Source: JADFQT01 sp965216025 (GTDB lineage: Bacteria > Chloroflexota > Dehalococcoidia > Lucifugimonadales > UBA3495). Taken from it: DNA of 64,000 nt. Below the pieces are notes generated by a model. That model was not told where the DNA came from. It worked only from the letters and a program-made list of their open reading frames with translations, and ran no database searches. This document shows positions 8,901 through 17,274 of the stretch, in pieces. Numbering within the stretch: the stretch's first letter is position 1; every line of letters starts with the position of its first letter. A program made the translations under genes and the position numbers. The stretch is from contig CBDCEX010000018.1 in the NCBI GenBank assembly GCA_965216025.1, positions 186,001 through 250,000 on the forward strand, in the 5' to 3' direction.

Positions 8901-11252
8901 GGGCAGGCTGTTGACCCGATTGGGGTGCTGATACCAGTTTGGAGGCCCTCCTGCGGGCGCGATGGCGCTGGTGCGCAGCTCTGTACCCTGGTCGTCGTGG
9001 ATCTTCAGCAGGTACAGCCTCGGCTGTGGGTCTGTTGGGTCTGCGTCGAACTGGTAGTCGACGCCTGCATCGAGGCTGACGGCGTACCAGTCGACGTCGG
9101 TGGAGGTGTGGTGTTGGCCCTCTACGCCGGCGCCGGCGACGACGAGGCGCCCGGCGGTGGCGGTGTCGCCGGGCAGGTCGCCGCAGGTGGGCTCGCCGAC
9201 CTCGGCCGACGGGCTGGACGCCCGCTCGCCGAGAACGGCCATCTTGAGCAAATCAGCGTTCGGCGACCAAGCCACGCCGGGTCCTTCCCGGAAATAGGCG
9301 ACGTCGCCAATCGACCAATTCCGGATGGCGCAGGCGTCCTGCCCCCTGCTGGATGTGACGGCTGTCCGGAAGAAGTCCTCAGTAGGCGAATGCGCAATGT
9401 CGATGACCAGCCAGAAGGTCGTGTTTGCGGCAAGCGTGGTGTCGGCCGGGGCATCGAAAGTGAGGACACCGACCTGCGGATTGGCCCGCAGACCCAGTTC
9501 GTAAAGCGCGACCCCCGGTTCCCCGCCGCCGTCTGAGTAGATGGAGGCCCTGATTGCCCCGAGGACCTGGAGCGGTGGGATGACGGTCACTTCAATTTGT
9601 ACACCATGAAGGGTATGAACCGCATCGTTGCCGTTGGTGAATGAAGCTGCATACGCAATTTCTAGGTTGATTCTCTTGCCGACAAGTTGGCTGGTTGGGT
9701 TCGACGGCTGACCCAGGGTGCTGACCAGCACGGGGCCGGGCGGCGGGGGGGCCGGGTTCGGGGCGGCCGGCAGCGGGTTCGGCCAGCCGTAGACGTTGAG
9801 CGGGATCCGCCTGGAGTCCCCGGGACGGAAGTTCCAGGAGTCGCCTCCGAAACCCAGCGGACGGACGAAGCGGCTGCCGTAGGGATGGCCGAGGGTCCAG
9901 CCGGCCTCGGCGCCCGGGTCCTCGCCGCGGCTGGCGTTGGGCGTCTGGTAGTAGCCGGCGGCGACGTTTTGAAAGTAGGCCACGTAGGTCCGCCCCGGCT
10001 CGACATGGAGCTTTTCGCTGACGGCGGTCCTCGGAGCGAACCGGTCAGGCGAACCGCCGATGCCCGCTGTCGCCTGGTAGCTGGCCAGGGGCGACTGGGG
10101 GTCGCGCGCGCCCTTGCGAGAGCTGAACGCCTCAGCGGCGTAAATGTCCGCTACCGGATCCAACGTCCCGCTCTGGGCGTCTATGTCCACCCCGAGGCCG
10201 GAGATCGTGTAGCCGGTCGGGTTGGGGCCGGTGGTGAACCCGCGCCCGCCGGCCCATTCGTGGTCATGGTGGCTGTCCTCGTGGAGGTCGCACAGCCGCC
10301 ACGAGGTCTCGGTGTCGCTGCCCGCCACGAAGGCCGGTTCGCAGAAGTCGAAGGTCCTGTCCTTCGGCAGGTTGAGCCAGGCCTTGGTCACGCGCTCGGT
10401 GCCGAAGCGCAGGAAGGGGCCGTCGGCGGCGGTGTCGCGCAGCCCGTGGGCGCCGACCAGCACGCGCTCCTCAACAGGGTAACCGTCTACTATGATCGCG
10501 ATCGGATTGAGCGCAGAGGCTTGCCACGTGCGTCCGGTTAAGGAGAAGAAGTTGCGCTGGAGCGAGGTGTCGGAGATCGGCCAGCTGTCTGGGTCCTCAT
10601 CGCCGTTCGGTGCGGTCGAAATCTCATAGACGCCGAGCCCAGAAACCTCCTCGAACACCGCCCAGTAGGTCTGGTTGGGATACAGAGGCGTGTTGTCCGG
10701 GAACTCCAGGTAGAGATCTGGGTCTTCCTCGCTCGCACCCCGGAAGTGTGTGACGTACAGGGCCTCGGCATGGGGACTTCCTTCGTGGTCGCGGTGGATG
10801 GACAGCCGGGCCAGGGGAGTCCCGGTGACCTTGGTGGCAATAAGCACTTCGACAAGCTGGTACCATCCGGCGTCGCTGCCGGTGGTAAAGGAGACGGCAT
10901 AGGACCGGTAGCTGGCGGCGCTCGGAGGGGTGGCGCCGGGGTCGCCTGCAACGAACCCGACGACGAGGCCGTCAGCTTCATCGTCAACTTCGTCGGTGTT
11001 GTCTGCTAGCTTTACAGGGCTGTTCTGCTGCGGCGCCACCGGCGGGTCGGCCGTAAGGTCAGGGTCGGACGAGGTGTCCGTGGTTGCTTCTTGCGCACTG
11101 GCCAAGGACACGAGGGCCAAGAGTAGGGCCATGATTGCCAGCAGGGGCAGCAGTCTAGTCCATCGGTGTTGTTCTCCTCGAAAGTTAATGCTGTTCCAGC
11201 CGCCTCCTACCCGCAGTCCGGATGACCTTTCCCGCAGGTGGCGACGTTGCAC
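5928..11252 (-). CDS. Large modular secreted surface protein, 1774 aa
   Basis: A signal peptide is followed by a long extracellular region. The hydrophobic core MALLLALVSLASAQ lies at about residues 41-54. From about residue 690 to 1360 there are roughly five pre-peptidase-C-like beta modules, each with a DVDWYAV, DVDWVRA, DRDWFRV or DVDWFKV core. An Ig-like module with GETLTATTDGIEDEDGL lies at about 1445-1530, and two tandem modules of about 110 aa close the protein (about 1548-1770; SHDGQEDFTFELRFSEEP). No enzyme domain is visible; adhesion or cell-envelope display is inferred. The start is uncertain: a well-placed GAGGAG precedes an ATG at 11163 that is one base out of frame and would give MTRLLPLLAIM, a cleaner signal peptide. 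Confidence 0.85.
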   Translation of the reverse strand: MQRRHLRERSSGLRVGGGWNSINFRGEQHRWTRLLPLLAIMALLLALVSLASAQEATTDTSSDPDLTADPPVAPQQNSPVKLADNTDEVDDEADGLVVGFVAGDPGATPPSAASYRSYAVSFTTGSDAGWYQLVEVLIATKVTGTPLARLSIHRDHEGSPHAEALYVTHFRGASEEDPDLYLEFPDNTPLYPNQTYWAVFEEVSGLGVYEISTAPNGDEDPDSWPISDTSLQRNFFSLTGRTWQASALNPIAIIVDGYPVEERVLVGAHGLRDTAADGPFLRFGTERVTKAWLNLPKDRTFDFCEPAFVAGSDTETSWRLCDLHEDSHHDHEWAGGRGFTTGPNPTGYTISGLGVDIDAQSGTLDPVADIYAAEAFSSRKGARDPQSPLASYQATAGIGGSPDRFAPRTAVSEKLHVEPGRTYVAYFQNVAAGYYQTPNASRGEDPGAEAGWTLGHPYGSRFVRPLGFGGDSWNFRPGDSRRIPLNVYGWPNPLPAAPNPAPPPPGPVLVSTLGQPSNPTSQLVGKRINLEIAYAASFTNGNDAVHTLHGVQIEVTVIPPLQVLGAIRASIYSDGGGEPGVALYELGLRANPQVGVLTFDAPADTTLAANTTFWLVIDIAHSPTEDFFRTAVTSSRGQDACAIRNWSIGDVAYFREGPGVAWSPNADLLKMAVLGERASSPSAEVGEPTCGDLPGDTATAGRLVVAGAGVEGQHHTSTDVDWYAVSLDAGVDYQFDADPTDPQPRLYLLKIHDDQGTELRTSAIAPAGGPPNWYQHPNRVNSLPFRTDQAGAYYVSIASPKGGEAPDRVYTLTARSDDHPADTSTTAVAELGELTRVHLMRTSSDPDDTATNDVDWVRASLLANVRYHISFDVGKCPQTAVIEGIHDADGTAIPMTSSSGACSASLYFTPTTKADYYIAVTGKGSQFVDQHDVDDDGRLKGTYHDRYPFIGADAVLVVSLVVNYCTGESLDTLSYALTPLSEPAGGDLPAGTSTSGQAPIGSSVTGNIESATDRDWFRVRFNGRVGERVYWLELKGADTGDGTLPDPLIVGIYDRQGNYIPYSHIVGQSLTWNNDSGQGRNAITDFTEPCAGDYFVAVAGFEGSTGAYTLSVTDITDTSTSIPGQSRTGEDFAQWVDDSVAYRGDVDFLIGNLAPGLPATVPAHDLTASEPTELYDTNQGGDSGSSDLFRLGVVPDRDYRLEIRVPETTDGRPANVSFFVFRGYIPYFDLGDENEVPGAMLYNFWLVDDKKNGDLSIEFKAPRFYEVDGRNIPSRLLVAFELGEYHFEPGDVYTVVLTDITDSGDDYLGAEETTGTVAVGGSVTGNLEVDNDVDWFKVRLEEGKSYRVRMRGAESGGGTLADPTVVVGTIASVSAGYYGFDAPPPFNDDKSTTEKDSELVVEVGTTHDAYIHAATSGDGTGTYTIEVEEVTTSMGQRANSPATGGPGITGTVQAGETLTATTDGIEDEDGLTGTVFAYQWVRSDTDIEGAASSTYTMTGDDEGKAIQVRVTFTDDAGNAESLTSYAVLSVPPLIIPDEEEQEEPETPLTAAIHDAPESHDGQEDFTFELRFSEEPKEDFSYQTLRDHAFTVKGGTVAGARQMDGDSDTPNIRWEISVSPDSNADVTVELSATEDCDAQGAICTDDDTMLSIPLKFTVKGPPLTASFESVPTSHNGSGEFRFRIAFSEEPKTGFSYKTLRDDHVFTVEGGKVTGARRLVKGSNIGWEIVVKPDSNGDVTITLPATTDCDAQGAICADGDKKLSNRLEITVSGPGG

Positions 11253-11741
11253 GGGGCTCGTCAGTTACAGCAAGCGTTCTCAACCCTTATGCGCACTGGG
11301 ACAGCCAAGCCTATGGCCCCCCAAGAGTGCATGCTCCCGGCCGGGGGCGGTTCTCGGTGCTGACAAGGGGAAATCGCTTTCGGGAGGCGTGTGGCCCGCC
11401 TCTGGGAGATGGGATTTTCAACTCACGCTCTCCTTTGCATTTGTGGTGGGGTCTGCACGCAGGCGACGGCTCCATAACACAGGTCCTGCCCTTCCGGCTC
11501 GGAGACGACGACCGTCGGGGTTGCGATCCGTGGCGTCAGCTGCCCCGGTCCAGGGCAAGGGCAACCGGCAGGCGTTATGCGGAAGCCAAGAGATATTGTA
11601 CCTGTTTGTATATGTAGTTCGCGTGCTAATCCGGTTATTTAGGCGTGTAATTATTTTCAATGTATTTCCCTAAAGTGTGCTAAACTGCGGGCCTGCATTG
11701 GGGGCAGGCTGGTCCACCAGCCCGAACCAGGAGGGGACAAC
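11253..11741. other. Divergent intergenic region
   Basis: Lies between the outward-facing surface-protein and sensor-kinase genes, so it should hold both promoters. The stretch just before 11690 is A+T rich, and AGGAGGGGACAAC precedes the kinase ATG. I could not define convincing -35/-10 pairs or any gene. Confidence 0.45.
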
Positions 11742-14123
11742 ATGAAGGATGGCGGCGACCTCCGCCGGGAAATCGAAGCCCTGCGGGAGCGGCTGTCCCG
11801 CCTCAGCGAGGCCAGCCTGCGCATCAACGAGAGCCTTGACCTGGACTCGGTGCTGCAGGGCGTCCTGGACAGCGCCCGCACACTGACCGGCGCCAGGTAT
11901 GCCCTGATCACCACCCTGGACGGGTCGGGCCAGGCGGAGGAATTCCTCGTCTCCGGCCTGACCCCCGATGAAGCCCGGCAGTTGTGGGAACTGCCCACGG
12001 GTCAGCAGTTCTTCCAGTACCTCAGCGGACTTCCCGGCCCGCTGCGGGTGAGGGACTTCGCCGGTCACGTCCGGTTGATGGGCCTTCCCGATTTCCATCC
12101 GCCGACGCCGGTGAGCTCTTTCCTGGCCGCCCCGCTGCGCCACCAGGGGGCCTCAGTGGGCAACATCAATGTTGCCAGGAGCGAGCCCGGTCAGGAGTTC
12201 ACCAGGGAGGATGAGGAGACCCTGGTGATGTTCGCCTCCCAGGCGGCGCTGGTCATCGCCAACGCCCGCCGGCACCGGGATGAGCTGCGGGCCCGGTCCG
12301 ACCTGGAGACCCTCATCGACACCTCCCCCGTGGGCGTGGTCGTCTTCGCCCTGAGCACGGGAACCCCGGTGTCCTTCAACCGGGAGGCGCTGAGGATCCT
12401 GGAGGTCCTGCGGACCCCCGGCCATCCCGTGGAGCAGCTCTTGGAGGTGCTGACCATCCGGAGGGCCGACGGGTCGGAGTTCTCCCTGGAGGAGTTCCCC
12501 CTGGCCCGGATGCTGGCCACCAGCGAGACGGTGCGGGCCGAGGAGATCGTCCTGACGGCGCCGGATGGCCGCAGGATCACCGTCCTGATCAATGCCACTT
12601 CCATCCGCTCGGAGCGGGGTGAGGTGGAGTCGGTGATCGTCACCCTGCAGGACATGACGCCGCTGGAGGAACTGGAGCGGCTGCGGGCCGAGTTCCTGGG
12701 CATGGTCAGCCACGAACTGCGGGCCCCGCTGGCCTCCATCAAGGGTTCCGCGGCCACCCTGACCGGTTCCGCGGAAACCCTGGACCCGGCCGAGATGCTC
12801 CTCTTCTTCCGGATCATTGAACAGCAGGCCGACCAGATGAGCGCCCTCATCACCGACCTCCTGGACATGGCCCGCATCGAGACCGGGGCTCTGCCGGTGT
12901 CCGCCGAACCCGCGGATCCCGCCATCCTGGTGGACCAGGCCAGGAACACCTTCCTCAGCGGAGGACCCGGGAACCCGGTCCACATCGACCTGGAGCCGGA
13001 CCTGCCCCGCGTCCTGGCGGACCGGCGCCGCATCGTCCAGGTGTTGGTGAACCTCCTGTACAACTCCTCCAGGAACTCGCCGGAATCCGCGGGGATCCGC
13101 GTGGGCGCCATGCGGGAAGCGGACCACGTCGCCTTCTCCGTCGCCGACGACGGCCGGGGCCTGTCCCCCGAGCTTATTCCCTACCTGTTCAGGAAGTTCG
13201 CCCGGTTCGAGGGCGATGACCCTGAGCACGGCGCCGGTGGCTCGGGCCTGGGGTTGGCCATCTGCAGGGGGATCGTGGAGGCCCATGGGGGCCGGATCCG
13301 TGCCGAAAGCGCGGGTATGGGCCTGGGCGCCCGGTTCACGTTCACTCTTCCGGTGGCCGATGGGCCCGTGGGAATCCCCCGGACCGGGTCAGCGTGGACA
13401 CTCTCCCCTGCCCGCGGAGAGAACCGGACCCGCATTCTCGTCGTGGATGATGATCCTCAAACTCTGAGGTACGTCCGGGATGCTCTCTCCAGCGCGGGAT
13501 ACGCCTGCACTGTGACCGGAGACCCGGAGCAGGTGGGAAGCCTCCTGGAGAGGGAGAAGCCCCACCTGGTCCTGTTGGACCTGCTGCTGCCGGGGACCGA
13601 CGGAATCGGGTTGATGGAGAGGCTCCCCATGCTCTCCCGGGTGCCGGTGATCTTCCTGTCCGCCTACGGCCGGGACCAGATCATCGCTCAAGCCCTCGAA
13701 GCAGGGGCCGACGACTACATCGTCAAACCCTTCTCGCCCACGGAACTGGTGGCCAGGATTCGGACGGTCCTGCGCCGGCGGGCTGTTCCGGCAACTGCCG
13801 AGCCTGCTGAACCCTTTGTATCGGGGGAATTGACGATCGACTACGGGGAACGCAGGGTTTCATTGTCGGGTCGGAGCATCCCCCTGACCGATAAGGAGTA
13901 CCGGCTGCTCTACGAGCTTTCGGTCAACGCCGGCCGCGTCGTGCCCCATGATCACCTGCTGCAGGCGTTGTGGGGCCCCGGACACCCCGGGCATCCGGGG
14001 CCGGTACGGACCGTGGTAAAGAACCTCCGCCGCAAGCTTGGCGAAGGCGCGCACAACCCCACCCACATCCTCAACGAGCCCCGCATCGGCTACCGCATGC
14101 CGCGGGCTGGAACCGCCGTATAG
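11742..14123 (+). CDS. Histidine kinase fused to OmpR-type response regulator, 793 aa
   Basis: One polypeptide carries sensing, phosphotransfer and DNA binding. Domains in order: short coiled coil (5-30), GAF-like (about 35-178), PAS-like (about 185-310), HisKA with phospho-acceptor H324 in MVSHELRAPL, HATPase with N-box NLLYNSSRNS (about 437) and SVADDGRG, receiver domain (about 564-680) with D613 in LLLDLLLPG and a conserved K in YIVKPF, and a C-terminal winged helix (about 705-790) ending RIGYRMP. No transmembrane segment is present, so it senses a cytoplasmic signal. AGGAGG precedes the ATG. KdpD/KdpE-like pairs are normally two proteins; this appears to be a genuine fusion and the frame is intact. 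Confidence 0.9.
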   Translation: MKDGGDLRREIEALRERLSRLSEASLRINESLDLDSVLQGVLDSARTLTGARYALITTLDGSGQAEEFLVSGLTPDEARQLWELPTGQQFFQYLSGLPGPLRVRDFAGHVRLMGLPDFHPPTPVSSFLAAPLRHQGASVGNINVARSEPGQEFTREDEETLVMFASQAALVIANARRHRDELRARSDLETLIDTSPVGVVVFALSTGTPVSFNREALRILEVLRTPGHPVEQLLEVLTIRRADGSEFSLEEFPLARMLATSETVRAEEIVLTAPDGRRITVLINATSIRSERGEVESVIVTLQDMTPLEELERLRAEFLGMVSHELRAPLASIKGSAATLTGSAETLDPAEMLLFFRIIEQQADQMSALITDLLDMARIETGALPVSAEPADPAILVDQARNTFLSGGPGNPVHIDLEPDLPRVLADRRRIVQVLVNLLYNSSRNSPESAGIRVGAMREADHVAFSVADDGRGLSPELIPYLFRKFARFEGDDPEHGAGGSGLGLAICRGIVEAHGGRIRAESAGMGLGARFTFTLPVADGPVGIPRTGSAWTLSPARGENRTRILVVDDDPQTLRYVRDALSSAGYACTVTGDPEQVGSLLEREKPHLVLLDLLLPGTDGIGLMERLPMLSRVPVIFLSAYGRDQIIAQALEAGADDYIVKPFSPTELVARIRTVLRRRAVPATAEPAEPFVSGELTIDYGERRVSLSGRSIPLTDKEYRLLYELSVNAGRVVPHDHLLQALWGPGHPGHPGPVRTVVKNLRRKLGEGAHNPTHILNEPRIGYRMPRAGTAV

Positions 14124-14485
14124 CGGACCCTGCCGCTGGCGCGGCCCCCCTCTGGTGTCCGCTCCAGCTCCTCGCCGGGCCGCGCCAGCACCAGGGTGTC
14201 CGTGGCGCGCCTGGTGGCGCCCCAGGCCCTCTTGGCCTGGATTCGGTCTGTTCCAGTCGTTATGTCTTCATGCTACGCAAAGTCCGCATCTCTCTGTCCA
14301 GAATGGCCTGTTTGGGGACGTTCCGGGGGTTATGCCCCCCGAGGCATCCTGGACGGTGTCAAGGGCGGCGAGAAGGTGTTCCACTGCGGCGGAGGAATCG
14401 TGTACCACCCGCACGATGAGAAAGAACTGAATTGGGAGCCGGGCGGGGTGAGGTCAGGAGCAGGGGTCCGCAGTTCCGGATTGAG
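14124..14485. other. Non-coding stretch
   Basis: I see no supported gene. Several overlapping open frames here have atypical composition and no ribosome-binding site. Confidence 0.5.
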
Positions 14486-14658
14486 TCAGGAGTCGACCGG
14501 ATCATCCGATACCTGGGAGGCGGCGTTCTGCCGGCTGTGCTTGAGGCGGTAGCTGTCGCCGTTCATCTCCAGGATGTGGACGTGGTGGGTGAGCCGGTCA
14601 AGCAGAGCGCCGGTGAGGCTCTCAGAACCGAACACGTCGGTCCACTCGTCGAAGGGCA
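14486..14658 (-). pseudogene. IS21 helper (IstB-like) C-terminal remnant
   Basis: The minus-strand reading gives FDEWTDVFGSESLTGALLDR followed by LTHHVHILEMNGDSYRLK. This is the characteristic end of IstB-type ATP-binding helper proteins. The ATPase core is absent, so only the last 55 or so residues survive. It abuts an unrelated transposase fragment on the other strand, showing repeated insertion here. Confidence 0.7.
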
Positions 14659-14659
14659 C

Positions 14660-15010
14660 GGGGCCTACCCGTACATCCCCTTCAAGTCCAACACCACGGG
14701 CCAGGGGTCGCCTATGTGGAAGCGGCTTTACGCATACTTCACGTTGAACGAGGAATCGTGGGCCGCCCACTATCACCGGAGGTCGAACGTTGAAACCACG
14801 TTCAGCATGATCAAGGGCAAGTTCGGCGATTCCGTTCGGGCGAAGTCCAAACCGGGCCAGGTCAACGAGATTCTGTTGAAGGTTCTGTGTCATAATATCT
14901 GCGTTCTAATCCAGTCGATGCATGAGTTTGGGGTTGCTCCTTGCATGAGTTTGGGGTTGCTCCTTCGCTTGAACCAAAAGTGTTGCCTGAATCACAAGTC
15001 AGGTGGTTGA
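14660..15010 (+). pseudogene. DDE transposase C-terminal remnant
   Basis: From about 14665 the plus strand encodes YPYIPFKSNT, MWKRLYAYF and HYHRRSNVETTFSMIKGKFG, followed by VLCHNICVLIQSM. This is the C-terminal RNase-H-like part of an IS4/IS1182-type transposase including the catalytic Glu region (NVETTFSMIK). The N-terminal two thirds are missing, replaced by the IstB remnant. A 20-base tandem repeat lies near the end (CATGAGTTTGGGGTTGCTCC at 14921-14940 and 14944-14963). Confidence 0.65.
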
Positions 15011-15050
15011 ACTAAAAGTGGCCTATTAATCTGACTTTTGGTGCAAAGCC

Positions 15051-15167
15051 TGGGTGCTCCTTTTCTGGGACCGGTTTTCTGTTTCAAAACCATTCTCCCA
15101 GATTCAGAGGCGCACCCTTTTGTTTCTTCAGCAGGCCTCCCACACGCCGTCCATCGGTGGATTCGGG
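15051..15167 (-). repeat. Solo end of the IS1380-type element found at 17.3 kb
   Basis: The reverse complement starts CCCGAATCCACCGATGGACG and continues through CTCTGAATCTGGGA and CAGAAAACCG to GGAGCACCC. It matches the first 120 bases of the element beginning at 17275. Only this end remains; no transposase follows. Confidence 0.75.
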
Positions 15168-15196
15168 CTTAAGCACACTGCACCGCTGTCGAGAAT

Positions 15197-15769
15197 TCAA
15201 CCCCCCACAGCTTCCTGCGGAAGGTTGATGCGATTTTCAAAACAACTATTCCTATGGCCCAATGCGAGAATCAGCCACTCCGAAGCGAGATCGCTGTCGT
15301 TAGCCAGTATTTCACCAAGCAAGCACTCGCTGAGCTGCGAACGGTCGGCATTGCAGAGCGCGTAGCAGACCGGGACTTGGGGTTCAGTGAACCTCATGCC
15401 CATGACCAGGTGGCTCAGCCGCTTGCAGGCACTGTCGTTTATCCAATCCGAGAAGGTGGCCTCGGCTGCTCCGCCGACCGGGAGGTCGGTCTTCTTGGAA
15501 GCTATCTCTCTGAGTTGGCGGTAATCGTCCTGCGTGAGCCAGGCGGCCACCAGTCTGTCCAGCCTCAGGGTGAAGTCGCGGTCGACGTCATTATCGGCGA
15601 AAACCCGCGCCCAGCCGGGTGCGTCGAGCTGCAGCAGCGGCTCCCAGGGAATTCCTGTCAACGGATTCGGACTAGCTGTGATTTCAGGCCCTAGACCGTC
15701 GGCATCGACCCAGCCGAGTACGGCCGTGAAATGGAGTGTCTCGGAGGCCGTTTCTCTAATTGACGTCAA
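15197..15769 (-). CDS. Hypothetical protein, 190 aa
   Basis: An uninterrupted frame with good protein-like composition: acidic, soluble and Leu-rich in its C-terminal half. Visible segments include TLRLDRLVAAWLTQDDYRQL, which looks helical. No motif that I recognise and no membrane segment. It sits alone between an IS remnant and the nuclease-like gene, so it is probably accessory. Function unknown. Confidence 0.6.
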   Translation of the reverse strand: MTSIRETASETLHFTAVLGWVDADGLGPEITASPNPLTGIPWEPLLQLDAPGWARVFADNDVDRDFTLRLDRLVAAWLTQDDYRQLREIASKKTDLPVGGAAEATFSDWINDSACKRLSHLVMGMRFTEPQVPVCYALCNADRSQLSECLLGEILANDSDLASEWLILALGHRNSCFENRINLPQEAVGG

Positions 15770-16085
15770 GCTCTCTCCTGGTTGGCGTAGTCAGTAGATT
15801 ATCCAGCGCAGCGATAGAGGGAATCTAGTACAAGGTGTTCGCGTTGCCAACGACGCTGTCGGCTGGTGCCACAGCCCTGAACTAAAGCCACGGTGGGATC
15901 TACATTTCTGAAATGATGAGAGCAGGTCAGCGCTGCCAAGTAAAGCTCTCCCGTCCGCACGTTGAAGTCAGTCCCCCCCGTCCCCAGGTACTCTTCAAAT
16001 GCGCATTTCACCTTGGCTTTGGTTTAGGGCAAACAAGTATCATGACGGCATTGCATGAACATAAAAACTGAGTATCATAAATACC
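15770..16085. other. Intergenic stretch, no confident gene
   Basis: A weak minus-strand frame of 70 codons (15799-16011) exists but has no recognisable motif or ribosome-binding site. Nothing else is visible. Confidence 0.4.
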
Positions 16086-17265
16086 ATGAAGCTCTTCGAC
16101 GACACGAAGCTCAATAGTATCTCCTCGTCCACGCAGGTTAGAGGCTCTAAATTCGCGTACGTGAACCAAGATTTTCCATACAGCGACAATTCGGCAATCC
16201 GAAGACGTTGTGCAAGTTGGTTCCTGCGAATCCCTGAATACGCCAAGGCGGACCTACGCGAAAGTTTCCGATCCAAGGATGATTCGCAACATAACGGCGC
16301 CTTCTTCGAACTCTTTCTTCACCAGTTGTTCACAGAGCTAGGTTGCGAGGTGGAATTTCAGCCGTCAGTACGTGGGAAAACTCCGGATTTTCTCCTCAAT
16401 GGAAAAGATGCTCCCTTTATCGTGGAAGCGACAGTGGCTGGAGCGGCCTCGAATCCGTTAGATCTAGGTCCGAACGAACAAAAGGTATTGGATGACCTTT
16501 AATAAATTGCATTCTTCCCATTTCGGCCTGTTGTATGACGTAGAAAATACGCCAAAAACGATGCTTTCAAGGACTACCCCTTCAGCAAAGTATGTAACCA
16601 ACAAAGTTAAAAAATTGCTGGCAGACAACGACCCAAACGATGTTCGAAGTATTGTGGAGAATTTTGGAAGGAAAGCAGCGCCATTACAGAAAATTGAGTG
16701 GCAAGACGGGTCAATGACAGTTTGGCTATCGCCGAGACCTGCGTATCAGGGGTCCGAAAGCGACAATCAAAGTATCGTTTTAGGTAGGATGAATGCAAAG
16801 AGGATAGACCCCCCCTATTCTTCAGTGCGGGAGGCCTTAACGGACAAGGCAAAGGCCTACAACAAACTGGGTGTTCCCCTGATTGTGGCTGTAAATGCTG
16901 CCAATCCGTTTTTCTATTCAGACGAGTGTGATCTAAACGTTCTCTGGGGAGATCTGTCTGTTCAGTACGAAATGGGGAAAAATGACAGACCTCGTCATGT
17001 ACGCCGGGACAACGGGTTCTGGTCAAGTAAGACGAGCCGCTCTACAGCCGGAGTATTGGTTTTTCGGAACGCGGACATCCAGAATATGTTCCAAGCTTCG
17101 GCGACCCTGCACATAAGCCCGCACTTCGGCAGCTCAGGACTACCAAGTGCTTCATTGCGCCTCCCTCATTACATAGATATCGATGGCTGTCGCGCTCGGA
17201 ATGAAGGAGAAGACATAGCCCAGCTGTTGGGCGTGAGCCAGCTGTTGGGCGTGAGATTGAAATAG
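16086..17265 (+). pseudogene. PD-(D/E)xK nuclease-like protein, frameshifted
   Basis: Two overlapping frames (16086-16502 and 16492-17265) form one protein of about 393 aa if one T is removed from CTTTAAT near 16498, giving VLDDLNKLHSSHFG across the junction. The N-terminal half has the nuclease-fold pattern: FFELFLHQLFTELGCEVEFQ, then TPDFLL and FIVEAT, i.e. E...PD...ExT with Thr where Lys is common. The C-terminal half is unrecognised, with VPLIVAVNA and VLVFRN strands. A restriction-like or defence role is inferred from fold and setting. The gene ends with a short tandem duplication coding QLLGV twice. Confidence 0.6.
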
Positions 17266-17274
17266 ACTCCTAAA

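Noticed and set aside
12153..13286. Long minus-strand frames opposite the sensor kinase
   Set aside because: Composition is Gly/Gln/His-rich with no motifs; the plus strand encodes clear kinase and regulator domains.
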